A DNA stretch of 16,663 bases from Clostridiales bacterium (GTDB taxonomy: Bacteria; Bacillota; Clostridia; Lachnospirales; Lachnospiraceae): NCBI GenBank assembly GCA_018366495.1, contig JAGZHZ010000041.1, forward strand, positions 1 to 16,663, in the 5' to 3' direction. Under the pieces are notes generated by a model that did not search any database, was not told where the DNA came from, and saw nothing but the letters and a program-made list of their open reading frames with translations. Below are positions 5,068 through 12,881 of this stretch, piece by piece. How positions within the stretch are numbered: position 1 is the stretch's first letter; every line of letters begins with the position of its first letter. Made by a program: the position numbers and the translations under genes.

Positions 5068-8010
5068 ATGGCAGCAAGCGCGCAAAAAAAGAATACAAAA
5101 AGAACTGCGGCGGCGGCAGGAAGTACAACAGGAAAGACACAGAAAAAAAGAACAACAGCGAAAAATACTCAGAATGTGAAAAAACACACAAAGAAATCTG
5201 GAACAAATTCCACAAAGAGAAAAAGTACAGGAAAAAAGGGGAATACGGTGAGAAAAGAGCCGGAAAAGAACAGCCAGATCTGGGATGAGGTGTTTCTATG
5301 GATGGTTTTGGCAGTATCGGTACTTGCATTTTTGAGCAACCTTGGTCTGGGGGGGAGTGTAGGAAGCGCAGTCAGCAATGCTTTATTTGGCATATTTGGC
5401 ATTCTGGCTTATGCTGTTCCTGTTCTTTTATTTTTTTTGTTTGCATTTCTGATTTTGAACAAAAAAAATAAAATTGCATGGATTAAGGTGATTGGCATTT
5501 TAATTCTGCTGATCGTACTGTGTGCCTTTATGGAACTGATACCAAACGGATATCAGCAGACAAAAAGTCTGATTGACTATTATAACGTCAGCGCCGCCCA
5601 AAAAAGTGGAGGCGGAATTATAGGCGGAGTGATAGGAGCAGGGTGCTGCCCGACGATCGGAGTGGCTGGCACATATGTGATATTATTCCTTTTTACAATT
5701 ATTGCATTTATCCTTTTGACAGAAAAATCTCTGTTTAGGGGAATTGAGAAGGGAAGTAAAAAAGTTTATCATTCTGCAAAAGAAGAATCTGCTCATTATC
5801 GCGAACTGTGGGAAAATAAGAAAAGACAGTATCAAATTCAGAGAGAAGAGGAGAGAGCAGAAAGAGAGAATTATTGGCAGGAAGAAGAGACACATGGAGT
5901 CGCCAATATTATTCTGCAGGACAATTATCCGATTCAGGAAGAAGAGGAAGACTGGTCTGATACAGAGGACTGGCTGGAAATAGAAGCAGAATATCATAAT
6001 AAAAAAAGACAAAAAGATTTTCGGGAGGAGATGATAGAAGAGGCAGAGGAAGAAAAGACAGAAGAACTGGAGATGGAAGAGCCGGAAGAATACAGAGAAG
6101 AGATGCAGAAGAATTTCTGGGAGAAAGAAGAAAGGCAGCAAGAGCCGATTCAGGTGGAAATAGAAGAAATTGATCTCTTGGAAGAGCCGGAAATGGCGCA
6201 GAAACAGGAAAATATAGATGAAATTTTTGTACCGCAGTGTCGGATGACAGAGGCAGAACATCAGGAAGAGATAGAAGAAAGCAGAGAAGAGTATGACGAC
6301 ACGATTTCTCTGTCAGAAAATCTGACATTTTCAGAAGATACTCCACAAGATATCCAGATAGAAGAACCGGAAACAGATTTTATACCGGAAGAAGTGAGAT
6401 ATCAAGAGAGCCAAGAGGAAAGAAAGGAAGCAGAGCGGGAAGACATCCAGGCTGTGCAGCACAGGAGAAGAGAACGGACAGAAATGGAAGAAAATGTGAC
6501 GCAGGTACAGGCAGAAATAAAAGGAGAAGTGCAGCAGGAGAGACAGAAATATCAATTCCCGCCTATGGATCTTTTGAATCTGCCCAAAGGAAATAAAAAA
6601 TCACAGGATATGCAGGAACTGAAAGAGACAGCAATGAAGCTTCAGCAGACGCTGTACAGTTTTGGGGTTCATGCGAATGTGATTGATGCCAGCTGCGGTC
6701 CTTCTGTGACGAGATATGAACTTCAGCCGGAACAGGGAGTGAAAGTCAGCAGGATTGTTAATCTGGCAGATGATATCAAACTGAATCTTGCAGCAGCAGA
6801 TATCCGAATTGAAGCTCCGATTCCTGGAAAAGCAGCTGTTGGAATTGAGGTTCCAAATAAGGAAAATAGCACCGTATTCCTGAGAGAATTGCTGGAAAGT
6901 GAAAATTTTCAAAATCATCCATCCAACATTGTATTTGCGGCAGGAAAAGATATCGGTGGAAAGACGGTTGTGACGGATATTGGACAAATGCCGCATCTTC
7001 TGATTGCTGGAGCTACAGGTTCCGGAAAATCTGTCTGCATCAACACGATTATTATCAGTCTGCTGTATAAGGCAGATCCTGAAGATGTGAAACTGATTCT
7101 GATTGATCCGAAAGTAGTGGAATTGAGTATTTACAATGGAATTCCCCATTTGATGATTCCAGTTGTCACAGATCCGAAAAAAGCCGCAGGCGCTTTAAAT
7201 TGGGCGGTGGCGGAGATGACAGAGCGGTATAACAAATTTGCAGTTATGGGCGTGCGCGATTTAAAAGGGTACAATCAGAAAGTGGCATCGATTGAACAGA
7301 TTGAGGATGAAAACAAGCCGAAGAAGATGCCGCAGATTGTGATTATTGTAGATGAGCTTGCAGATTTGATGATGGTAGCGCAAAACGATGTGGAGGAGGC
7401 GATTCAAAGGCTGACACAGCTTGCTCGTGCGGCTGGAATTCATTTAATCATTGCCACTCAAAGACCATCCGTCAATGTTATCACAGGCGTGATCAAGGCA
7501 AATATGCCTTCCAGAATTGCCTTTTCTGTTTCCTCTGGCGTCGATTCACGTACAATTTTGGATATGAACGGGGCAGAAAAACTGCTTGGAAAAGGAGATA
7601 TGCTTTTCTTCCCGCAGGGAATACCAAAACCGGTTCGTGTACAGGGCGCATTTGTATCAGATAAAGAAGTCTCCGATGTAGTAAACTTTATCACCTCACA
7701 AAATATGCCATGCTATGCAAAAGAGATGGAAAAACAGATCAATCTGTCACAGACGGGCAGCCAAAGCGGACAGGAAAGCGGAAGCGATTGGGACGTCTAT
7801 TTTGCAGATGCCGGAAAAATTGTGATTGAAAGAGAGAAGGCTTCGATTGGGATGCTGCAGAGAGCCCTCAAAGTAGGATTTAATCGGGCGGCACGCATCA
7901 TGGATCAGTTATATGAGGCCGGAGTTGTCGGGGAAGAGGAAGGAACAAAACCAAGAAAGGTCTTAATGTCTATGGAACAATTTGAACAGTACATAGAGGA
8001 ATATATTTAA
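5068..8010 (+). CDS. ftsK: FtsK/SpoIIIE-family DNA translocase
   Basis: A 980-residue membrane-anchored double-stranded-DNA pump that moves chromosomes through the septum at division or into the forespore. In order: a very basic Lys/Thr/Ala-rich N-terminus (1-65), four membrane segments (about 75-95, 106-131, 137-160, 198-217), a Glu-rich linker (about 225-500), the FtsK alpha domain, the beta motor with Walker A GATGSGKS (648-655) and Walker B VIIVDELADLMM (Asp762-Glu763), the ATQRPSVNVITG segment, and a C-terminal gamma winged helix (about 910-975) containing ASIGMLQRALKVGFNRAARIMDQL, the sequence-reading domain. ATG 5068 follows GGGAG (5052-5056); the GTG at 5056 overlaps that site and is rejected. 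It is longer than the roughly 790 residues of Bacillus SpoIIIE, mainly because of the linker. It follows the uppP-like gene closely. Whether it serves division, sporulation or both cannot be read. Confidence 0.97.
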   Translation: MAASAQKKNTKRTAAAAGSTTGKTQKKRTTAKNTQNVKKHTKKSGTNSTKRKSTGKKGNTVRKEPEKNSQIWDEVFLWMVLAVSVLAFLSNLGLGGSVGSAVSNALFGIFGILAYAVPVLLFFLFAFLILNKKNKIAWIKVIGILILLIVLCAFMELIPNGYQQTKSLIDYYNVSAAQKSGGGIIGGVIGAGCCPTIGVAGTYVILFLFTIIAFILLTEKSLFRGIEKGSKKVYHSAKEESAHYRELWENKKRQYQIQREEERAERENYWQEEETHGVANIILQDNYPIQEEEEDWSDTEDWLEIEAEYHNKKRQKDFREEMIEEAEEEKTEELEMEEPEEYREEMQKNFWEKEERQQEPIQVEIEEIDLLEEPEMAQKQENIDEIFVPQCRMTEAEHQEEIEESREEYDDTISLSENLTFSEDTPQDIQIEEPETDFIPEEVRYQESQEERKEAEREDIQAVQHRRRERTEMEENVTQVQAEIKGEVQQERQKYQFPPMDLLNLPKGNKKSQDMQELKETAMKLQQTLYSFGVHANVIDASCGPSVTRYELQPEQGVKVSRIVNLADDIKLNLAAADIRIEAPIPGKAAVGIEVPNKENSTVFLRELLESENFQNHPSNIVFAAGKDIGGKTVVTDIGQMPHLLIAGATGSGKSVCINTIIISLLYKADPEDVKLILIDPKVVELSIYNGIPHLMIPVVTDPKKAAGALNWAVAEMTERYNKFAVMGVRDLKGYNQKVASIEQIEDENKPKKMPQIVIIVDELADLMMVAQNDVEEAIQRLTQLARAAGIHLIIATQRPSVNVITGVIKANMPSRIAFSVSSGVDSRTILDMNGAEKLLGKGDMLFFPQGIPKPVRVQGAFVSDKEVSDVVNFITSQNMPCYAKEMEKQINLSQTGSQSGQESGSDWDVYFADAGKIVIEREKASIGMLQRALKVGFNRAARIMDQLYEAGVVGEEEGTKPRKVLMSMEQFEQYIEEYI

Positions 8011-8022
8011 TACAGTAAACTA

Positions 8023-8051
8023 TTGAAATTTCCGAATATTTGTTTTATAGT
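8023..8051 (+). promoter_or_regulatory. Sigma-A promoter for nfnAB
   Basis: TTGAAA (8023-8028), a 17-base spacer and TATAGT (8046-8051), located just after the ftsK stop. The leader to the nfnA ATG would be about 90 bases. I see no clear terminator between ftsK and this promoter, so ftsK readthrough is possible. Confidence 0.65.
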
Positions 8052-8147
8052 ATAGTTGTCTGTTTGTGTACTTTTTTGAAATAGTACCATGGCATAAGAA
8101 CCACGTAGATGAGAAGTAATTCACCTGCGGAAAATAGGAGGATGTCT

Positions 8148-9038
8148 ATGTATAAAATACGTAAAGCTGAAAAACTGGCGGACAAAATTTTTCTTATGGT
8201 TGTCGAGGCTCCGCGAATTGCAAAACATTGTGAGCCGGGACAGTTCGTCATTGTAAAAGAGGACGAGGTAGGAGAGAGAATTCCGCTGACGATCTGTGAT
8301 TATGACAGAGAAGAGGGAACCATCACAATTGTATTCCAGATTGTAGGTGCGTCAAGTGAAAAATTTTCAAAACTTCAGGCTGGAGATGCTTTCAGCGACT
8401 TTGTAGGACCTCTTGGACAGCCGTCTGAATTTGTCCATGAAGATCTTGAAAAATTAAAAAATGAAAAGATTTTGTTTGTTGCGGGAGGTGTAGGAACAGC
8501 CCCGGTTTATCCGCAGGTAAAATGGTTAAAAGAGCACGGAATCGGCGCGGATGTCATTGTCGGAGCAAAGACAAAAGATCTGTTGATTCTGGAAGATGAA
8601 ATGAGAGCAGTAGCAGAAAATCTTTACATCACGACAGATGACGGTTCCTACGGAGCGCACGGAGTGGTAACAAAAGTCATTGAAGATCTTGTATTAAATC
8701 AGGGTAAAAAGTATGACAAGTGCGTAGCAATTGGACCGATGATTATGATGAAATTTGCGTGCCTGACTACAAAGAAACTGGAAATTCCTACAATTATCAG
8801 TATGAACCCAATTATGGTAGACGGAACAGGAATGTGCGGAGCATGCCGTCTTACAGTTGGAGATGAGATCAAGTTTGCATGTGTAGATGGACCGGAATTT
8901 GACGGCCATAAGATTAACTTTGACGAGGCAATGAAGAGACAGCAGATGTATAAGACAGAGGAAGGAAGAGCAATTCTGAAACTGCGTGAAGGCGATACTC
9001 ATCACGGCGGATGCGGACATTGTGGAGGTGACGAATAA
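8148..9038 (+). CDS. nfnA: NfnA, small subunit of NADH-dependent ferredoxin:NADP+ oxidoreductase
   Basis: A 296-residue FAD/[2Fe-2S] protein of the dihydroorotate-dehydrogenase-electron-transfer (PyrK/SudB) fold. It shows a ferredoxin-reductase-type FAD segment (GERIPLTICDYD, 42-53), a nucleotide-binding glycine motif (VAGGVGTAPVYPQ, 111-123), and the iron-sulfur region MVDGTGMCGACRLTVGDEIKFAC with Cys230, Cys233 and Cys245; Asp225 may be the non-Cys ligand described for Nfn enzymes. With NfnB it would form the cytoplasmic electron-bifurcating transhydrogenase coupling NADH and reduced ferredoxin oxidation to NADP+ reduction. AGGAGG (8136-8141) is 6 bases before ATG 8148, which I prefer to ATG 8142. 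The protein ends in a Cys/His/Gly-rich tail (HHGGCGHCGGDE, 285-296) beyond the conserved fold. The stop overlaps the nfnB start by one base. A sulfide dehydrogenase (SudB) label is the usual alternative annotation. Confidence 0.92.
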   Translation: MYKIRKAEKLADKIFLMVVEAPRIAKHCEPGQFVIVKEDEVGERIPLTICDYDREEGTITIVFQIVGASSEKFSKLQAGDAFSDFVGPLGQPSEFVHEDLEKLKNEKILFVAGGVGTAPVYPQVKWLKEHGIGADVIVGAKTKDLLILEDEMRAVAENLYITTDDGSYGAHGVVTKVIEDLVLNQGKKYDKCVAIGPMIMMKFACLTTKKLEIPTIISMNPIMVDGTGMCGACRLTVGDEIKFACVDGPEFDGHKINFDEAMKRQQMYKTEEGRAILKLREGDTHHGGCGHCGGDE

Positions 9039-10426
9039 TGGCAGATGTATTGAAAAAAGTTCCTGTAAGAGAACAGGATCCAAAAGTACGAGCTACAAAC
9101 TTTGATGAAGTTTGTTTAGGATATAATAAAGAAGAGGCGATGGAAGAGGCACAGCGCTGTATCGGATGCAAAAATGCAAAATGTATGCAGGGATGTCCTG
9201 TTTCAATCAATATTCCTGGATTTATCTCTCATGTAAAAGAGGGAAATATTGAGGAAGCATATAAAGTAATTTCTGAATCCAGCTCACTGCCGGCAATCTG
9301 TGGCCGTGTCTGTCCTCAGGAAAGTCAGTGCGAAGGAAAATGTATCCGCGGAATCAAAGGCGAGGCCATTTCAATCGGTAAACTGGAGCGTTTTGTGGCT
9401 GACTGGGCGAGAGAAAATGGAATTAAACCACCGGCACCTGCAAAGAAAAACGGTCATAAGGTTGCAGTGATTGGCTCTGGTCCTGCAGGACTGACATGCG
9501 CAGGCGATCTGGCAAAATTAGGATATGATGTGACAATTTTTGAAGCACTGCACAAAGCAGGCGGTGTGCTGGTATATGGTATTCCGGAATTCCGTCTTCC
9601 GAAAGATGATGTTGTAGAAAAAGAAGTAGAGAATGTAAAATCCTTAGGCGTTAAAATTGAGACAAATGTGGTAATCGGAAAATCAACAACAGTTGACGCA
9701 CTCATGGAAGAAGAAGGATTTGAAGCGGTATTTATCGGATCTGGCGCAGGTCTTCCGATGTTTATGGGAATCCCTGGAGAAAATGCAAACGGCGTATTTT
9801 CTGCAAATGAATTCCTGACAAGAAATAACTTGATGAAAGCTTTCAGGGAGGACTATGACACACCGATCGCAAGAGGAAAGAAAGTGGCTGTAGTCGGCGG
9901 CGGAAACGTGGCAATGGATGCTGCGAGAACAGCTTTGAGACTGGGCGGAGAAGTACACATTGTATACCGTAGAAGTGAAGCGGAACTTCCTGCACGAGTG
10001 GAAGAAGTACATCATGCAAAAGAAGAGGGAATTATCTTTGACCTTTTGACAAATCCGAAGGAAATCTTAGTAGACGAAAATGGATGGGTAAAAGGAATGA
10101 GATGTATCCGCATGGAATTAGGAGAGCCGGATGCTTCCGGAAGAAGAAGACCTGTAGAAATTCCAGGATCCGAATTTGAACTGGAACTGGATACGGTTAT
10201 CATGTCTCTTGGAACATCTCCAAACCCACTGATCTCTTCCACAACAATCGGTCTTGATACAAATAAAAGAAAATGTATCATTGCGGAAGAAGAGACAGGA
10301 AAAACATCAAAAGAAGGCGTATATGCAGGAGGAGATGCCGTAACAGGCGCTGCAACTGTAATTCTTGCGATGGGAGCTGGAAAAGCAGCAGCAAAGGGAA
10401 TTCATGAATTCCTTTCAAATAAATAA
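9038..10426 (+). CDS. nfnB: NfnB (GltA/GltD-like), large subunit of the Nfn transhydrogenase
   Basis: A 462-residue flavoprotein of the glutamate synthase small-subunit family, often annotated gltA. The N-terminus carries two four-Cys sets for [4Fe-4S] clusters: C41, C44, C49, C53 (RCIGCKNAKCMQGCP) and C88, C92, C98, C102 (CGRVCPQESQCEGKC). An FAD Rossmann motif VIGSGPAGLTCAG starts at 144, and a second dinucleotide motif VVGGGNVAMDAART is near 285-298. The C-terminal GVYAGGDAVTGAATVILAMGAGKAAA closes the FAD site. Directly after nfnA with a TAATG overlap, the arrangement of the NfnAB electron-bifurcating complex. Without a GltB large subunit beside it, a glutamate synthase role is less likely. 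It ends at TAA 10424, followed by a terminator. No key residue appears to be missing. Confidence 0.94.
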   Translation: MADVLKKVPVREQDPKVRATNFDEVCLGYNKEEAMEEAQRCIGCKNAKCMQGCPVSINIPGFISHVKEGNIEEAYKVISESSSLPAICGRVCPQESQCEGKCIRGIKGEAISIGKLERFVADWARENGIKPPAPAKKNGHKVAVIGSGPAGLTCAGDLAKLGYDVTIFEALHKAGGVLVYGIPEFRLPKDDVVEKEVENVKSLGVKIETNVVIGKSTTVDALMEEEGFEAVFIGSGAGLPMFMGIPGENANGVFSANEFLTRNNLMKAFREDYDTPIARGKKVAVVGGGNVAMDAARTALRLGGEVHIVYRRSEAELPARVEEVHHAKEEGIIFDLLTNPKEILVDENGWVKGMRCIRMELGEPDASGRRRPVEIPGSEFELELDTVIMSLGTSPNPLISSTTIGLDTNKRKCIIAEEETGKTSKEGVYAGGDAVTGAATVILAMGAGKAAAKGIHEFLSNK

Positions 10427-10442
10427 AAAATAAGATAAGAGA

Positions 10443-10479
10443 GGGAATGATGGAAGAAAATGTGCCACATTCCCTTTTT
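10443..10479 (+). terminator. Rho-independent terminator after nfnB
   Basis: GGGAATG (10443-10449), a bulged A, then TGG (10451-10453) pair with CCA (10465-10467) and CATTCCC (10468-10474), followed by TTTTT (10475-10479). The stem is 10 bp with one bulge and an 11-base loop. It ends only 9 bases before the ribosome binding site of the next gene. Its GGGAATG/CATTCCC base is the same as in the terminator at 3287-3323. Confidence 0.75.
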
Positions 10480-10498
10480 CGGACAGATGGAGGAAAAA

Positions 10499-10792
10499 AT
10501 GGTAACACATATTGTATTATGGAATTATATTGATACGCTGACAGCAGAACAGAAAGTAGAAGCAGGAAAAAAGATAAAGAGAGATCTTGAACATTTAAAA
10601 TCTGTGATACCAGGTGTCATCTCTCTGGAAGTGAAATTAAATAAGATGGATTCCAGCACAAAAGATATCGGTCTGTTTTCGGAATTTGAGTCAGAAGAAG
10701 CATTAAAACAGTATGCCATTCATCCGGAACATGTAAAAGTTGGACAGTATATCAAGACGGTAACGTGCGGACGCACGGCTTTTGACTATTAA
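10499..10792 (+). CDS. Dabb (stress-responsive alpha/beta-barrel) domain protein
   Basis: A 97-residue protein beginning MVTHIVLWNY, followed by alternating strands and helices and ending HPEHVKVGQYIKTVTCGRTAFDY. This is the layout of the Dabb family, small dimeric ferredoxin-like-fold proteins first described as stress-induced; HP(E)HVKVGQYI is a typical family segment. No enzymatic activity is established for most bacterial members, so I give no function. The start at 10499 has GGAGG (10489-10493) with a 5-base spacer; an earlier in-frame ATG at 10460 lies inside the terminator hairpin and has no ribosome binding site. The stop codon is one base from the rlmH start, so the two are co-translated. 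I see no room for a promoter between the terminator and the start. Confidence 0.8.
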   Translation: MVTHIVLWNYIDTLTAEQKVEAGKKIKRDLEHLKSVIPGVISLEVKLNKMDSSTKDIGLFSEFESEEALKQYAIHPEHVKVGQYIKTVTCGRTAFDY

Positions 10793-10793
10793 T

Positions 10794-11273
10794 ATGAAGA
10801 TTACATTGATCACTGTCGGCAAAATAAAAGAAAAATATTTTACTGATGCGATAAAAGAATATGCAAAACGCCTGAGCCGCTACTGTAAACTGGAAATAAT
10901 AGAACTGGAAGATGAAAAGACACCGGATCGAGCCAGTGAGGCAGAGGAAAGACAGATTAAAGAAAAAGAGGGAGAACGCATCTTAAAAGCAATCAAAGAC
11001 GGCAGTTATACGATAGCTCTTGCTATTGAAGGAAAGAAAAAAACATCCGAACAGCTGGCAGCAGAAATAGAAAGACTTGGCATACAGGGAAAGAGTCACA
11101 TCAGCTTTATTATTGGAGGGTCGCTTGGCCTTGACGAGCGAGTATTAAAACGTGCGGATGAATGGCTTAGTTTTTCTGATATGACATTTCCGCATCAGCT
11201 GATGCGAGTCATCTTGCTGGAGCAGATTTATCGAAGCTATCGCATTATACAGAACGAACCATATCACAAATAA
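10794..11273 (+). CDS. rlmH: RlmH, 23S rRNA (pseudouridine1915-N3)-methyltransferase
   Basis: 159 residues, exactly the family length. It opens MKITLITVGKIKEKYF, has ALAIEGKKKTSEQLA (75-89), the SAM-binding trefoil-knot motif FIIGGSLGL (105-113), and the conserved C-terminus TFPHQLMRVILLEQIYRSYRI ending in NEPYHK. The enzyme methylates pseudouridine 1915 in helix 69 of 23S rRNA on assembled 70S ribosomes. Although an in-frame TTG lies at 10782, ATG 10794 gives the canonical N-terminus and is one base after the Dabb stop, implying translational coupling. No terminator is recognisable directly downstream; 11274-11376 is A-rich without a clear structure. Confidence 0.97.
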   Translation: MKITLITVGKIKEKYFTDAIKEYAKRLSRYCKLEIIELEDEKTPDRASEAEERQIKEKEGERILKAIKDGSYTIALAIEGKKKTSEQLAAEIERLGIQGKSHISFIIGGSLGLDERVLKRADEWLSFSDMTFPHQLMRVILLEQIYRSYRIIQNEPYHK

Positions 11274-11376
11274 AAAGAAGTATTTTTTCCATTCGGATAA
11301 GATGACCAGAAATTTGCAAAATAAAAGCGAAAAGATTGGGAAAAATAGAAAAAAAGAATAAATTTAAAAAAAGAGA

Positions 11377-11405
11377 TTGTAATTTGAAAAAAAAAGGAGT
11401 ATAAT
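11377..11405 (+). promoter_or_regulatory. Sigma-A promoter for the alcohol dehydrogenase gene
   Basis: TTGTAA (11377-11382), a 17-base spacer and a perfect TATAAT (11400-11405) in an A-rich region. The expected start near 11412 falls in the Rex-like site at 11411-11428. Confidence 0.75.
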
Positions 11406-11410
11406 ACTGA

Positions 11411-11428
11411 TTGTTAAAAAAATATCAA
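11411..11428 (+). promoter_or_regulatory. Candidate Rex (NADH/NAD+-sensing repressor) operator
   Basis: TTGTTAAAAAAATATCAA matches the Rex consensus TTGTTAA-N4-TTAACAA at 12 of 14 defined positions (mismatches at the 12th and 15th bases). It begins 5 bases after the -10 box, covering the likely transcription start, where a repressor would block initiation. Alcohol dehydrogenase genes are classical Rex targets. The rex gene is not in this window, and A-rich sequence raises the chance-match risk. Confidence 0.55.
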
Positions 11429-11456
11429 AGTAAATAAAAATAAGGAGGAGAACGAG

Positions 11457-12647
11457 ATGGGACGTTTTACATTGCCTAGAGATCTGTATCATGGAAAGGG
11501 TTCTCTGGAAGAACTGAAAAATTTAAAAGGAAAAAAAGCCATTGTGGTTGTCGGAGGCGGCTCCATGAAACGTTTTGGTTTTCTGGATCGTGCCGTTAGC
11601 TATCTGGAAGAAGCCGGAATGGAAGTAAAACTGTTTGAAAATGTAGAGCCAGATCCAAGCGTGGAAACAGTAATGAAGGGCGCAAAAGTAATGCAGGAAT
11701 TTGAACCTGATTGGATCGTAGCAATGGGCGGCGGATCTCCAATTGACGCTGCAAAAGCAATGTGGGCATTTTATGAGTACCCAGAGACAACATTTGAGCA
11801 GTTAATCACACCGTTTAACTTCCCACAGTTGCGTACAAAAGCAAGATTCTGCGCAATTCCATCCACATCAGGAACAGCGACAGAGGTGACTGCATTCAGT
11901 GTAATTACTGATTATGAAAAAGGAATCAAATATCCTCTGGCAGACTTTAATATCACTCCAGATGTTGCTATTGTTGATCCTGATATTGCCCAGACTATGC
12001 CGAAAAAACTGACGGCACATACGGGAATGGATGCGATGACACATGCAATTGAGGCTTATGTATCAACACTCCACTGTAACTATACAGATCCGCTTGCACT
12101 TCATGCGATCAAAATGATTCATGAAAATTTGAAAAAATCATATGACGGTGATGTAGATGCCCGCAGCAATATGCACGATGCACAGTGCCTTGCAGGAATG
12201 GCATTTTCAAATGCACTGCTTGGAATTGTTCACTCTATGGCACATAAGACAGGAGCAGCTTATACGGGAGGCCACATCGTCCATGGATGCGCCAATGCTA
12301 TGTATCTGCCAAGAGTAATCCAGTACAATGCAAAAGTAGAAGAAGCAGCAAAGAGATATGCAGAAATTGCAGATTTTATTGGACTTGGCGGAAATACGAC
12401 AGAAGAAAAAGTTGCCGCTTTAGTTGAAGAATTAAAGAAAATGAACAAATCTCTTGATATTCCAAACAGCATCAAAGAATATGAGGGCGGTATCATTGAT
12501 GAAAAAGAATTTATGGAAAAATTGCCAAAAGTAGCAGAGCTGGCAATCGGTGACGCTTGTACCGGTTCCAATCCACGCGTTCCTGTACAGGAGGAAATGG
12601 AAAAATTATTAAAAGCTTGCTACTACGGCGAAGATATTAATTTTTAA
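11457..12647 (+). CDS. Iron-containing (group III) alcohol dehydrogenase
   Basis: A 396-residue cytoplasmic NAD(P)H-dependent alcohol dehydrogenase of the iron-activated family, resembling clostridial butanol/ethanol dehydrogenases and the C-terminal half of AdhE. The nucleotide-binding glycines are VVGGGSMKRFG (31-41) and GGGSPIDAAKAMW (91-103), with PSTSGTATEVT (135-145). Metal ligands are expected at Asp192 and His196 (TGMDAMTHAIEAY) and at His259 and His276 (GIVHSMAHKTG and IVHGCAN). The segment between the last two is three residues longer than in FucO or AdhE, with an extra His273; I recall this variant from clostridial homologues. AAGGAGG (11442-11448) is 8 bases before ATG. It has its own promoter with a Rex-like site and stands alone, consistent with NADH disposal in fermentation. 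The physiological substrate cannot be read. Confidence 0.95.
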   Translation: MGRFTLPRDLYHGKGSLEELKNLKGKKAIVVVGGGSMKRFGFLDRAVSYLEEAGMEVKLFENVEPDPSVETVMKGAKVMQEFEPDWIVAMGGGSPIDAAKAMWAFYEYPETTFEQLITPFNFPQLRTKARFCAIPSTSGTATEVTAFSVITDYEKGIKYPLADFNITPDVAIVDPDIAQTMPKKLTAHTGMDAMTHAIEAYVSTLHCNYTDPLALHAIKMIHENLKKSYDGDVDARSNMHDAQCLAGMAFSNALLGIVHSMAHKTGAAYTGGHIVHGCANAMYLPRVIQYNAKVEEAAKRYAEIADFIGLGGNTTEEKVAALVEELKKMNKSLDIPNSIKEYEGGIIDEKEFMEKLPKVAELAIGDACTGSNPRVPVQEEMEKLLKACYYGEDINF

Positions 12648-12673
12648 GTAAAAAGAAATAAAAACAGATATAG

Positions 12674-12712
12674 CACGGTCAGATTTAAAAATCAGACAGT
12701 GTCATATTTTTT
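12674..12712 (+). terminator. Probable terminator after the alcohol dehydrogenase
   Basis: An imperfect hairpin: CAC-G-GTC-A-GATT (12674 onward) pairs with AATC-A-GAC-A-GTG (ending 12701), with two internal mismatches, followed by TCATATTTTTT to 12712. The stem is weaker than the other terminators here and the T-run is offset, so termination may be incomplete. Confidence 0.4.
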
Positions 12713-12800
12713 ACCGTTCAATTTGAAAATGTAAATGATACTATAGATGAAAAAGAGTACAAAATGATCTGGAACAGATAAAACAAAATAAATTCAGAAT

Positions 12801-12858
12801 AAAAAGAGAGCATCGTACCAGGAGACCTGTTTTTGGGAGCGGCAGATGCCCTCTTTTT
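12801..12858. terminator. Bidirectional terminator between adh and pdaA
   Basis: AAAAAGAG-A-GCATC (12801-12814) pairs with GATGC-C-CTCTTTTT (12845-12858), 13 bp with one A/C mismatch, around a 30-base loop that contains a small CAGG/CCTG helix. Because the outer arm is AAAAA on one side and TTTTT on the other, it can end transcription from the plus strand (adh) and from the convergent minus-strand pdaA gene, whose stop is 24 bases away. The rest of the gap (12713-12800) shows no gene; only a weak promoter-like TTGAAA/TATAGA with poor spacing. Confidence 0.7.
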
Positions 12859-12881
12859 GATTTAAAAGAAAGTATAAGAGG

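Noticed and set aside
5683..6346. Long minus-strand open frames opposite the ftsK linker
   Set aside because: They encode Phe/Leu/Ser-rich low-complexity sequence that mirrors the GAA/GAG-rich linker codons; no ribosome binding site or family resemblance.
8030..8070. A Rex-type operator at the nfnAB promoter
   Set aside because: TTGTTT followed by TATAGT lacks a matching right half-site; too few consensus positions agree.
10397..10412. Perfect palindrome GGAATTCATGAATTCC near the nfnB 3' end
   Set aside because: It lies wholly within conserved coding sequence (GIHEF codons), has no loop to form a useful hairpin, and is probably coincidental.
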